This document shows, in pieces, positions 47,401-54,821 of a DNA stretch of 54,821 nt. The stretch comes from DATGKK01 sp035294725 (lineage in GTDB: Bacteria; Actinomycetota; Acidimicrobiia; Acidimicrobiales; Bog-793): positions 1 to 54,821 of the forward strand of contig DATGKK010000065.1 of assembly GCA_035294725.1 (NCBI GenBank), read 5' to 3'. The notes beneath the pieces were generated by a model, which was given only the letters and a program-made list of their open reading frames with translations, was not told where the DNA came from and ran no database searches. The position numbers and the translations under genes are program-made. Every line of letters begins with the position of its first letter. The first letter of the stretch is position 1.

Positions 47401-47990
47401 AGCTGGATCGTGACCGTGGTCGTGGCGGGGCTCGAGCCGCTGCCGGCGAGGGCCGGGCTCACGATCGTGTGCACGGCTCGGAGGATGACGCCCACCTCCC
47501 ACTGGTAGCCGTCGCTCCCGTTGCGCTCGGCGAGGAGCTCGCTTCGAGATCCGTTGGAGGTGATGGAGGTCGAGACCCAGTGCTCGTCGGAGAGCACGAG
47601 GCGGAAGAAGCGGGCGACCTCCTTCTCCGGCGCCGCCACGCTGAGGGTGACGGAGCGGTCGAACTGCCCCACCCCGCGGTCGTTCGAGGCCCTCGAGCGG
47701 TACGTCGCGCCGGCAGGCACGGCGAGCGAGCCGACGACGTCCTCCGGCGGCTCGCCCGCCGAGGCGATGTGCGCGAGGAAGGGGGCGGCGGGCTCCGAGC
47801 GGAGCGGGGTGCCCCTCACCCGCGAGGAGACCTCGTTCGGGGCGCTCTCGCGTGCCGAGGGCGTGCCGACGACGGCGAGGACGGCACCGCCGACCACGAT
47901 GAGGGCGGCAAGGGCGACGACGACGAGGGCCGGCCGGAGCGACGGCCCGGCAGGGGCCCGGCCACGCGCCCCGGCGTGGACAGTGGACAC
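47376..47990 (-). CDS. Hypothetical membrane-anchored protein
   Basis: This 204-residue protein has a short basic N-terminus, one transmembrane helix (about 20-43, ALVVVALAALIVVGGAVLAV) and an extracytoplasmic domain rich in strands. SLAVPAGATYRSRASNDRG and YQWEVGVILRAVH stand out but match no family I know. GTG 47990 has GGAG upstream and TAGCCT 9 bases before it. It is divergent from relA and overlaps the end of the upstream membrane-protein gene. Function unknown. Confidence 0.7.
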   Translation of the reverse strand: MSTVHAGARGRAPAGPSLRPALVVVALAALIVVGGAVLAVVGTPSARESAPNEVSSRVRGTPLRSEPAAPFLAHIASAGEPPEDVVGSLAVPAGATYRSRASNDRGVGQFDRSVTLSVAAPEKEVARFFRLVLSDEHWVSTSITSNGSRSELLAERNGSDGYQWEVGVILRAVHTIVSPALAGSGSSPATTTVTIQLYQVGDAS

Positions 47991-48090
47991 GGTGGCTCCA
48001 GGCTACAAGGCCGGCATCCGGCGGCGGTCGCGAACCGCCACGTGGCGCGACGGGGCGGCACGCGCTGGGTATCCTCGATGAGGAGGTCCG

Positions 48091-50457
48091 ATGGCCGCAG
48101 GCAGTGACGTGACCGCCGAGCGCACCGACGGCACCGGGGGCCTGCAGGTGCCGCTCGATGGGGGAGAGGGTGCGGCGCGCCACGGCACGGCGCGGCCGAT
48201 CAGCGCCGCCCGGGCCCTCGTGCCTCCCCCGAGCGATCAGCTCGAGCCCCTCTTGGCGATCCTCGCCGAGCAGCGGCCAGGCGAGGACCTGTCGCTCGTG
48301 AGGCGGGCCTACAGCCTCGCCGCCCGGGCCCACCAGGGCCAGCGCAGGGCGTCGGGGGAGCCCTACCTCACCCACCCGGTCGCCGTGGCGACGATCGTCG
48401 CCGAGCTCGGTCTCGACACCACGAGCGCGGCGGCCGCCCTCTTGCACGACGCCGTCGAGGACACCCGCGTCGACCTCGAGCAGATCGAGCGGGAGTTCGG
48501 CGCCGAGGTCGCCGCGATCGTGGACGGGGTGACGAAGCTCGACCGCCTGCGCTTTGGCTCGAAGGAGGCCCAGCAGGCCGCCACCATGCGCAAGATGCTG
48601 GTGGCGATGGCGCGTGACTGGCGGGTGCTCGTCATCAAGCTCGCCGACCGGCTCCACAACATGCGGACCCTCGACGCCCTCCCGGAGTGGAAGCGCCGCC
48701 GCGTCGCCGAGGAGACCCGCGACATCTACGCACCCCTCGCCCACCGCCTCGGGATCCAGGAGGTGAAGTGGCAGCTCGAGGACCTCGCCTTCGAGACCCT
48801 CCACCCGAAGCGGTTCGCCGAGATCGCCCAGATGGTGGCGACGCGAGCGCCCCAGCGAGAGCAGGAGCTCGAGGACGTGCTCGACCTCGTGCGCAAGCGG
48901 CTCGCCGACCTCGGCATCGCGGCCGAGGTGACCGGCCGGCCGAAGCACCTCTGGTCGATCTACGAGAAGATGGTGGTGCGCGGCAAGGAGTTCGACGAGA
49001 TCCACGACCTCGTGGCGATCCGGATCATCGTCGAGGCCGAGAAGGACTGCTGGGCCGCGCTCGGGGCGGTCCACGCCCTGTGGCCGCCCGTGCAGGGCCG
49101 GTTCAAGGACTACGTGAACTCGCCGAAGTTCAACCTCTACCAGTCCCTCCACACGACCGTCGTCGGGGCGAACGGCAAGCCGCTCGAGGTGCAGATCCGC
49201 ACCTACGAGATGCACCAGCGGGCCGAGCACGGGATCGCCGCCCACTGGGGCTACAAGGAGGACGGGGGCCGGCGCCGCAGCGGGGCCGGGGGGCGGGGGG
49301 CGCACTCGACCGAGGAGATCGGCTGGCTGCAGCGCATCGTCGACTGGGAGCGGGAGACGCCGGACCCCCACGAGTTCCTCGAGACCCTGAAGGTCGACCT
49401 CGAGCAGGACGAGGTCTACGTGTTCACGCCGAAGGGCGAGATCGTGACCCTGCCCTCAGGGGCGACCCCGGTCGACTTCGCCTACTCGATCCACACCGAG
49501 GTCGGCCACCGCTGCGTCGGGGCCCGGGTGAACGGCCGGCTCGTGCCCCTCGAGTCCCGGCTCGGCTCCGGCGACACCGTCGAGATCGTGACCTCGAAGA
49601 TCCCGACGGCGGGACCCTCTCGCGACTGGCTGAAGATCGTCGCGAGCCCGCGGGCGCGCAACAAGATCCGCCAGTGGTTCTCCCGCGAGCGGCGGGAGGA
49701 CGCCATCGAGGCCGGCCGGGAGGAGCTCGCCCGGTCGCTCCGGCGGGCGGGGCTCCCGGTGCAAAAGCTGCAGTCGTCGCCGGCCATGCTCGCGGTGGCG
49801 AACGAGCTCGGCTACGCCGATCTCGACGCGCTCCATGCCGCCCTCGGCGAGGGTCACGTCTCGGGCCACGCCCTCGTCCAGCGCCTCGGGCGGGAGCTGC
49901 GCGGCGGCGACCAGGAAGAGCAGCTCCCCTCGACGGCCATCGCCCCCCGCCGGCCGAGCCAGCGCCGGGGCTCGGCGGGGATCTACGTCGAGGGCCTCGA
50001 CGACGTGATGGTGCGGCTCTCGCGGTGCTGCACCCCGGTGCCCGGCGACCGCGTGATCGGCTTCATCACGAGGGGCCGCGGCGTCTCGGTGCACCGGGAG
50101 GACTGCGCGAACGCGCTCGCCCTTGCGGGCAGCGACGGCGAGCGGCTCATCGAGGTGGAGTGGGACGGGGACCGCCAGGGGGTCTTCGTCGCCTCGATCG
50201 AAGTGAAGGCGCTCGACCGGGCCCGCCTGCTCGCCGACGTGGCCAAGGTCCTCGCCGAGCATCACGTGAGCATCCTCTCCTCGTCGTCGAACACCGCTGC
50301 CGATAGGGTGAGCAGGATGCGCTTCGAGTTCGAGCTCGCCGACCCCTCCCACCTCGACTCCCTCCTCGACTCGCTCCGCCGGCTCGACAGCGTCTACGAC
50401 GCCTACCGGCTCCTGCCCGGCAAGGGCAACCCCGTCCCCCAGCCGGCCGCCAGGTGA
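48091..50457 (+). CDS. relA: Bifunctional (p)ppGpp synthetase/hydrolase Rel
   Basis: This 788-residue stringent-response enzyme has an HD hydrolase domain with HDAVEDT near residue 119, a synthetase domain with RFKDYVNSPK near 336 and HWGYKE near 385, a TGS domain (about 440-500) and a C-terminal ACT domain (from about 695). The RFKD loop and intact HD motif indicate that it both makes and degrades (p)ppGpp, as in other actinobacterial Rel proteins. ATG 48091 has GAGGAGG 5 bases upstream, and TATCCT at 48070-48075 may be the -10. Its stop overlaps the aspS GTG. Confidence 0.96.
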   Translation: MAAGSDVTAERTDGTGGLQVPLDGGEGAARHGTARPISAARALVPPPSDQLEPLLAILAEQRPGEDLSLVRRAYSLAARAHQGQRRASGEPYLTHPVAVATIVAELGLDTTSAAAALLHDAVEDTRVDLEQIEREFGAEVAAIVDGVTKLDRLRFGSKEAQQAATMRKMLVAMARDWRVLVIKLADRLHNMRTLDALPEWKRRRVAEETRDIYAPLAHRLGIQEVKWQLEDLAFETLHPKRFAEIAQMVATRAPQREQELEDVLDLVRKRLADLGIAAEVTGRPKHLWSIYEKMVVRGKEFDEIHDLVAIRIIVEAEKDCWAALGAVHALWPPVQGRFKDYVNSPKFNLYQSLHTTVVGANGKPLEVQIRTYEMHQRAEHGIAAHWGYKEDGGRRRSGAGGRGAHSTEEIGWLQRIVDWERETPDPHEFLETLKVDLEQDEVYVFTPKGEIVTLPSGATPVDFAYSIHTEVGHRCVGARVNGRLVPLESRLGSGDTVEIVTSKIPTAGPSRDWLKIVASPRARNKIRQWFSRERREDAIEAGREELARSLRRAGLPVQKLQSSPAMLAVANELGYADLDALHAALGEGHVSGHALVQRLGRELRGGDQEEQLPSTAIAPRRPSQRRGSAGIYVEGLDDVMVRLSRCCTPVPGDRVIGFITRGRGVSVHREDCANALALAGSDGERLIEVEWDGDRQGVFVASIEVKALDRARLLADVAKVLAEHHVSILSSSSNTAADRVSRMRFEFELADPSHLDSLLDSLRRLDSVYDAYRLLPGKGNPVPQPAAR

Positions 50458-52259
50458 GCCCCGGCATGGGAGCGCACTCCGGCCCGTCGCGCCCGCGCGG
50501 GCTTCGCACCGACTACTGCGGGGAGCTGCGGCGAAGCGACGCGGGGCGGGTCGTCTCGGTGTGCGGGTGGGTCGCCCGCCGGCGCGAGCACGGCGAGCAC
50601 CTCGCCTTTGTCGACGTGCGCGACCACACCGGCATCGTCCAGTGCGTCGTCGACGGCGCCCACGACCTGCGCTCGGAGTACGTCGTGCGGGTGACCGGGA
50701 CGGTGCGGCTCCGGCCCGAGGGGACCGCCAACGAGGCCCTCGCCACCGGTGAGGTCGAGATCGGGGCGGAGGGCGTCGAGATCCTGAGCACGGCCGAGCC
50801 GCCTCCGTTCGCCGTCGACGGCCGGGCCGAGACCGAGGAGGCGGTGCGCCTGCGCTTTCGCTACGTCGACCTTCGCAGCGAGCGGATGCAGCGCAACCTG
50901 CGGATCCGTGCCACCGTGGCCGCCGCGGTGCGCCGGTCGATGCAGCGGCAGGGCTTCGTCGAGGTCGAGACGCCCCTGCTGTGGACCCCGACGCCGGAGG
51001 GTGCACGGGAGTTCGCCGTCCCCTCCCGGCTCCAGCCGGGCTGCTTCTACGTGCTGCCCCAAAGCCCCCAGATCGCGAAGCAGCTCCTCATGGTCGCCGG
51101 GTTCGACCGGTACTACCAGATCGCCCGGTGCATGCGGGACGAGGACCTGCGCGCCGACCGGCAGTTCGAGTTCACCCAGCTCGACCTCGAGGCGTCCTTC
51201 GTCAGCCAGGAGGACATCTGGGAGGTCGTGGCCGACTCGGTGGTCGAGGCAACCCGCGACGTGACGGGCGAGGAGCCGCCCGAGGTGGTGAGGATGACCT
51301 GGGACGAGGCCCTCGACACCTACGGGACCGACAAGCCGGACCTCCGCTTTGGGATGGAGCTCGTCCCCCTCGAGCAGTTCCTGGCTCGCACCGGCCTGAA
51401 GGCGCTCGCCGGAGCCGAGGCCGTGAGGGCGATCCGGGTCGAGGGGGGAGCGGACCTCGGCCGGGGCCGCCTCGACGCCCTCGTCGACCGGGCACGAGCA
51501 CTCGGAGCGGCCGGGCTCGTCTGGCTGCGCGTGATCGCCGGCGAGGACGGCGGCGGTCCCGGGATCGACTCGCCCGTGGCGAAGTTCCTCTCGGGCGAGG
51601 AGAAGGCGGGGATCGTGGCGGCCACCGGCGCTGGGCCGGGCGACCTCGTGCTCGTCGTCGCCGGCGCGCGCGCCACCACCTGCCGGGTCCTCGGCCAGCT
51701 CCGCCTCGACCTCGGGAGGCCGGGGCTCGCGCACCGGCCGTACCGCTTCGCGTGGGTGACCGACTTCCCGCTGTTCGACGGCGTCGACGAGGACGGCCAT
51801 CCGGTCGCCGCCCACCACCCGTTCACGATGCCGCACCCCGACGACCTCGACCGGCTCGAGAGCGACCCGCTCTCGGTCCGCTCCCAGGCGTACGACCTCG
51901 TGCTGAACGGCTGGGAGCTCGGCTCGGGCAGCATCCGGATCCACCGGGCCGACATCCAACGCCGGATCTTCACCGTCCTCGGCATCTCCGAGGCCGAGGC
52001 CGAGAGCCGCTTCGGCTTCCTGCTCGGCGCCTTCCGCTACGGAGCCCCGCCCCATGGCGGCTTCGCCTACGGGCTCGACCGCCTCGTCGCCATCCTCGCC
52101 GGCGAGGAGAACATCCGGGAGGTCATCGCCTTCCCGAAGACCCAGTCGGGTGCGGACCTGATGGCCGGCTCGCCCCGGGAGCTCGGCGACCGCCAGCTCG
52201 CCGAGCTCGGCATCCGGGTCGTGCCCCCGCCGGCGCGCGGGGCCGCCCCCGCCGGGTGA
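50454..52259 (+). CDS. aspS: Aspartyl-tRNA synthetase
   Basis: This class II synthetase of about 601 residues has an N-terminal OB-fold anticodon domain (VCGWVARRREHGEHLAFVD), the class II motifs including FTQLDLEASF, a bacterial GAD insertion (about 310-430) and the motif 3 region FAYGLDRLVAILAGEENIRE. It charges tRNA-Asp. Whether it also charges tRNA-Asn cannot be judged here. GTG 50454 overlaps the relA stop; ATG 50466 is an alternative. Confidence 0.96.
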   Translation: MSPGMGAHSGPSRPRGLRTDYCGELRRSDAGRVVSVCGWVARRREHGEHLAFVDVRDHTGIVQCVVDGAHDLRSEYVVRVTGTVRLRPEGTANEALATGEVEIGAEGVEILSTAEPPPFAVDGRAETEEAVRLRFRYVDLRSERMQRNLRIRATVAAAVRRSMQRQGFVEVETPLLWTPTPEGAREFAVPSRLQPGCFYVLPQSPQIAKQLLMVAGFDRYYQIARCMRDEDLRADRQFEFTQLDLEASFVSQEDIWEVVADSVVEATRDVTGEEPPEVVRMTWDEALDTYGTDKPDLRFGMELVPLEQFLARTGLKALAGAEAVRAIRVEGGADLGRGRLDALVDRARALGAAGLVWLRVIAGEDGGGPGIDSPVAKFLSGEEKAGIVAATGAGPGDLVLVVAGARATTCRVLGQLRLDLGRPGLAHRPYRFAWVTDFPLFDGVDEDGHPVAAHHPFTMPHPDDLDRLESDPLSVRSQAYDLVLNGWELGSGSIRIHRADIQRRIFTVLGISEAEAESRFGFLLGAFRYGAPPHGGFAYGLDRLVAILAGEENIREVIAFPKTQSGADLMAGSPRELGDRQLAELGIRVVPPPARGAAPAG

Positions 52260-52271
52260 GCGGCGCCCTCC

Positions 52272-52691
52272 TCAGCGCTGGAGCAGCCTGGCCCGGCTGA
52301 GCAGATCGTGGGCGGCGCGGGGCCGCTTGGGCTGGGGGCTCGATGGGCGCTCCTCGCCCGACTCGGCCCGCTGGCAGTCGGTGCAGAGGTAGCGGCCCTC
52401 GATGAGGTGGGTCAGCTTCTGCTCGCGGCACCGGGCGCACCAGTGGTCGAGGTAGGCGAGCGAGGAGGCCGCCTCGCGCGGCCGCGGAGCGAGGGCGTCG
52501 AGGCGACGCTGCGCCGCTTCCTTGAGCAGCCAGCGGTGGCCGCCCGGGCTCGCCGGGTCCTCCACCCGCTCGACGAGATCCCAGGTGAGCAGGGACCTGA
52601 GCAGGGGGTTGAAGGCTTCGATCGGGATGTCCCCGTGCAGCGGCACCGCGCCCGGGAGGCGGGTGCCCTCGTTGATCGGTTCCATCGTCAT
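52272..52691 (-). CDS. Small zinc-ribbon protein with helix-turn-helix-like N-terminus
   Basis: This 139-residue protein has an N-terminal segment IEAFNPLLRSLLTWDLVERV that reads like a winged-helix core, then RRLDALAPR, and a C-terminal Zn ribbon CARC...CTDC (about residues 92-110). The tail is basic. It may bind nucleic acid, but I recognise no family. ATG 52691 has GAGGAG about 9 bases upstream. It is tail to tail with aspS and divergent from rarA with 36 bases between starts. Confidence 0.7.
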   Translation of the reverse strand: MTMEPINEGTRLPGAVPLHGDIPIEAFNPLLRSLLTWDLVERVEDPASPGGHRWLLKEAAQRRLDALAPRPREAASSLAYLDHWCARCREQKLTHLIEGRYLCTDCQRAESGEERPSSPQPKRPRAAHDLLSRARLLQR

Positions 52692-52727
52692 CGTCAGGTA
52701 CTCCTCATCGGTACAGCTCCGCCTAGT

Positions 52728-54275
52728 GTGGACCACCTGCGGGCGGAGCGGGACGCGCCCGGGCCGCCGCAGGCCCGGGGCGGGCACGAAGCATCGTGGA
52801 GGCCACCCATCACGCGAGAACGAGGGCGAGAGCGGCACGACCGTGACGGCGCCGGTTCGAGCCTGTTCGACTCCGCCGCCGCCGAGGAGCTGTCGCGGCG
52901 GGCGCCGCTCGCCGCCCGCATGCGGCCGGCCACGCTCGACGAGGTCGTCGGCCAGCGCCACCTCCTCGCCCCCGGCGGGCCGCTTCGCACCCTCGTCGAG
53001 GCGGACCGGCTCTCCTCGGGCATCTTCCACGGGCCGCCCGGCACGGGCAAGACGACGGTCGCCCGGCTCGTCGCCGAGCACACCCGCCGGCGCTACCGCG
53101 CCCTGTCGGCGGTGGAGGCGGGGGTGAAGGAGGTCCGCAGCGAGCTCGAGGCGGCCCGGCAGGCGCTCGGCACGGAGGGCCGCGGGACCATCCTGTTCCT
53201 CGACGAGGTCCACCGGTTCACCACCGCCCAGCAGGACGCCCTCCTCCACGGGGTCGAGGAGGGCGTCGTCTGCCTGATCGGGGCGACGACCGAGAACCCC
53301 TTCTTCGCCCTCAACACCCCGTTGCTCAGCCGCTCCACGCTCTGGGGCTTCGAGGCCCTCGGGGAGGACGACCTCCTCGTGCTGCTCGAGCGCGGCCTCG
53401 GCCTCGAGAACGCCTCGGCCGACCGGGACGCGCTGGCGCTCATCGCGGACCTGGCCGCCGGGGACGCCCGCGTGGCCCTCACCGTGCTCGAGGTCGCGGT
53501 CGCCCTCAGCAGCCCGGAGCGCCACGTGAGGGCCGAGCAGGTCGACCGGGCGCGCTCGACCCGGGCATGGCGCCATGGCCGGCAGGAGCATTACGACCTC
53601 ATCTCGGCGTTCATCAAGTCGGTGAGGGGCTCGGACCCCGACGCCGCCCTCTACTGGCTCGCCCGCATGATCGAGGTGGGCGAGGACCCCCGCTACGTCG
53701 CCCGGCGCATCGTCGTCCTCGCGAGCGAGGACGTGGGCCTCGCCGACCCGATGGCCCTCGTCGTGGCGGCGGCCGCCGCCCAGGCCGTCGAGCTCGTCGG
53801 CCTGCCCGAGGCCGCCCTCAACCTCGCCCAGGCGACGGTCCACCTCGCCCTTGCGGCGAAGTCGAGCTCCGCCGCCCGCGGCCTGTGGGGCGCTCAGGAG
53901 GCGGCGCGCCGCGGGCCGTTCGCCGCAGTGCCCGCGCACCTGCGCAGCGGCAACTACCCGGGGGCCGCCTCGCTCGGGCACGGCACCGGCTACGAGTATC
54001 CTCATGACGACCCGCGAGGCTTCGTCGAGCAGGGCTACCTGCCCGAGGAGCTTTCCGGGCTGCGTGTGTTCGAGCCCTCCGAGCACGGCGCCGAGCAGCT
54101 GCTCGCCCGCCGCTGGCGCGAACGGAGGCGCGAGCGCTCCGGCGGGCCGGACCCGGCGGCGACCGGATCCGGGGCCGGGGGGAGCGCAGCCGGCGGTCCG
54201 GGACCGGCGGGGAGCGCGCACGGGGCACCACCGACTGCCAGTGAGACGACGAGCGAGGGACGACACGAGCGATGA
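52728..54275 (+). CDS. rarA: Replication-associated recombination protein RarA (MgsA)
   Basis: This AAA+ ATPase of about 515 residues acts at stalled replication forks. It contains Walker A GPPGTGKTTVARLVAE, Walker B ILFLDEVHRF, the sensor GATTENPFFALN, the Arg-finger region LLSRSTLW, and the C-terminal tetramerisation domain with HYDLISAFIKSVRGSDPDAA and GNYPGAASLGHG. MRPATLDEVVGQRHLL marks the true family N-terminus at about residue 65, so the first 60 residues from GTG 52728 are poorly conserved. No better in-frame start is seen. A disordered Gly/Pro-rich tail follows. The stop overlaps alaS as ATGA. Confidence 0.93.
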   Translation: MDHLRAERDAPGPPQARGGHEASWRPPITRERGRERHDRDGAGSSLFDSAAAEELSRRAPLAARMRPATLDEVVGQRHLLAPGGPLRTLVEADRLSSGIFHGPPGTGKTTVARLVAEHTRRRYRALSAVEAGVKEVRSELEAARQALGTEGRGTILFLDEVHRFTTAQQDALLHGVEEGVVCLIGATTENPFFALNTPLLSRSTLWGFEALGEDDLLVLLERGLGLENASADRDALALIADLAAGDARVALTVLEVAVALSSPERHVRAEQVDRARSTRAWRHGRQEHYDLISAFIKSVRGSDPDAALYWLARMIEVGEDPRYVARRIVVLASEDVGLADPMALVVAAAAAQAVELVGLPEAALNLAQATVHLALAAKSSSAARGLWGAQEAARRGPFAAVPAHLRSGNYPGAASLGHGTGYEYPHDDPRGFVEQGYLPEELSGLRVFEPSEHGAEQLLARRWRERRRERSGGPDPAATGSGAGGSAAGGPGPAGSAHGAPPTASETTSEGRHER

Positions 54276-54821
54276 ACGCCGAGCAGCTCCGCCGGGAGTT
54301 CACGAGGTTCTTCGTCGAGCGCGGGCACTCGGCCCTGCCCGGAGCGAGCCTCGTCGCCAACGATCCGACGATCCTGTTCACGATCGCGGGGATGGTCCCG
54401 TTCAAGCCGTACTTCCTCGGCGAGGCGGTGCCGCCGAACCGGCGCGTGGTGACCATCCAGCCGTGCCTGCGCACCGCCGACATCGAGGTGGTGGGGACGA
54501 CGGCCCGCCACTGCACCTTCTTCGAGATGCTCGGCAACTTCTCCTTCGGCGACTACTTCAAGGAGCACGCCATCCCGTGGGCCTGGGAGTTCGTGACCGA
54601 GGTTCTCGGCCTCGACCCCGACCGGCTCTGGGTGACCGTGCACGTGAGCGACGACGAGGCGGCGGACCTGTGGTGCTCGACCACCTCCGTGGCCCCGGAG
54701 CGGGTCCAGCGTCTCGACGAGGACAACTTCTGGACGATGGGGGAGACCGGCCCGTGCGGGCCGAGCTCGGAGATCTTCTTCGACCACGGCGACGCCTACG
54801 GGCCGCCCGGTGGCCCGGCCG
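54272..54821 (+). CDS. alaS: Alanyl-tRNA synthetase, N-terminal part (cut by window end)
   Basis: The first 183 codons show the class II catalytic domain: REFTRFFVERGHSALPGASL, FTIAGMVPFKPYFLGE, IQPCLRTADIEVVGTTARH, TFFEMLGNFSFGDYFKEHAI and NFWTMGETGPCGPSSEIFFD. The frame is open to the window edge, so the editing and C-Ala domains lie outside. ATG 54272 overlaps the rarA stop. The rarA-alaS order is common in actinobacteria. Confidence 0.96.
   Translation, partial: MNAEQLRREFTRFFVERGHSALPGASLVANDPTILFTIAGMVPFKPYFLGEAVPPNRRVVTIQPCLRTADIEVVGTTARHCTFFEMLGNFSFGDYFKEHAIPWAWEFVTEVLGLDPDRLWVTVHVSDDEAADLWCSTTSVAPERVQRLDEDNFWTMGETGPCGPSSEIFFDHGDAYGPPGGPA

Noticed and set aside
46666..49371. 901-codon minus-strand frame across the membrane-protein gene and relA
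   Set aside because: It runs antisense to two supported genes and opposite to the better-supported anchored protein at 47376-47990; no motif is visible.
1..54821. CRISPR arrays, insertion sequences or rRNA genes
   Set aside because: No regularly spaced repeats, no intact transposase or terminal inverted repeats, and no rRNA-like sequence were seen.

Overview
The window is very GC-rich, densely packed DNA with frequent GTG starts and 1-4 base stop/start overlaps. This fits a high-GC actinobacterium. A mycobacterial-type LldD, a PerR/KatG pair, a bifunctional Rel, many apparently leaderless genes with TAnnnT -10 hexamers, and a relA-aspS-rarA-alaS order point the same way. A deep lineage such as Acidimicrobiia is my inference; nothing in the window fixes the genus.

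Layout. (1) 1-2145: tRNA-Leu(GAG) whose 3' end is repeated about 2 kb downstream, bracketing a decayed integrated element with a broken serine recombinase and an intact vapBC pair. (2) 2481-11287: metabolic genes: an orphan xanthine-dehydrogenase-type molybdenum subunit, an ornithine-cyclodeaminase-family protein, lactate dehydrogenase LldD, an amidohydrolase, an MFS exporter and a serine carboxypeptidase. (3) 11311-20091: signalling and stress: a PAS-PAS protein with a degenerate GGDEF motif, PerR divergent from KatG with a PerR-type box between them, a sulfide-oxidation pair (SQR plus persulfide dioxygenase-rhodanese) divergent from a GntR/HutC regulator with repeated operator-like sites, and two small membrane proteins. 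(4) 20282-45229: a 25-kb aerobic cobalamin island. (5) 45311-54821: a 1-Cys peroxiredoxin, a polytopic membrane protein, a membrane-anchored protein, then relA, aspS, a Zn-ribbon protein, rarA and the start of alaS.

The cobalamin island encodes nearly every step from uroporphyrinogen III to cobalamin, including synthesis of the lower ligand: CobA, CobI, CobG, CobJ, CobM, CobF, CobK, CobL, CobH, CobB, CobN plus a ChlI-ChlD-type partner, CobO, CobQ, CobD, CobC, CobU, CobS and a BluB-CobT fusion, with CobE. CobG, CobF and CobN mark the oxygen-dependent, late-cobalt route. It is arranged as cobT-type (+), cobO-B-M-L-E-F (-), cobG-H-I-J (+), cobK (-) and a riboswitch-led operon cobQ-fhuF-like-cobN-chlID-cobU-S-D-C-A (+). 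The step with no recognised enzyme is reduction of Co(II)-corrin before adenosylation. A FhuF-like [2Fe-2S] protein translated in overlap with cobQ and cobN is the natural candidate, and I consider it the best lead in the window. A seven-bladed beta-propeller lipoprotein and a second lipoprotein sit inside the island with no known link to cobalamin.
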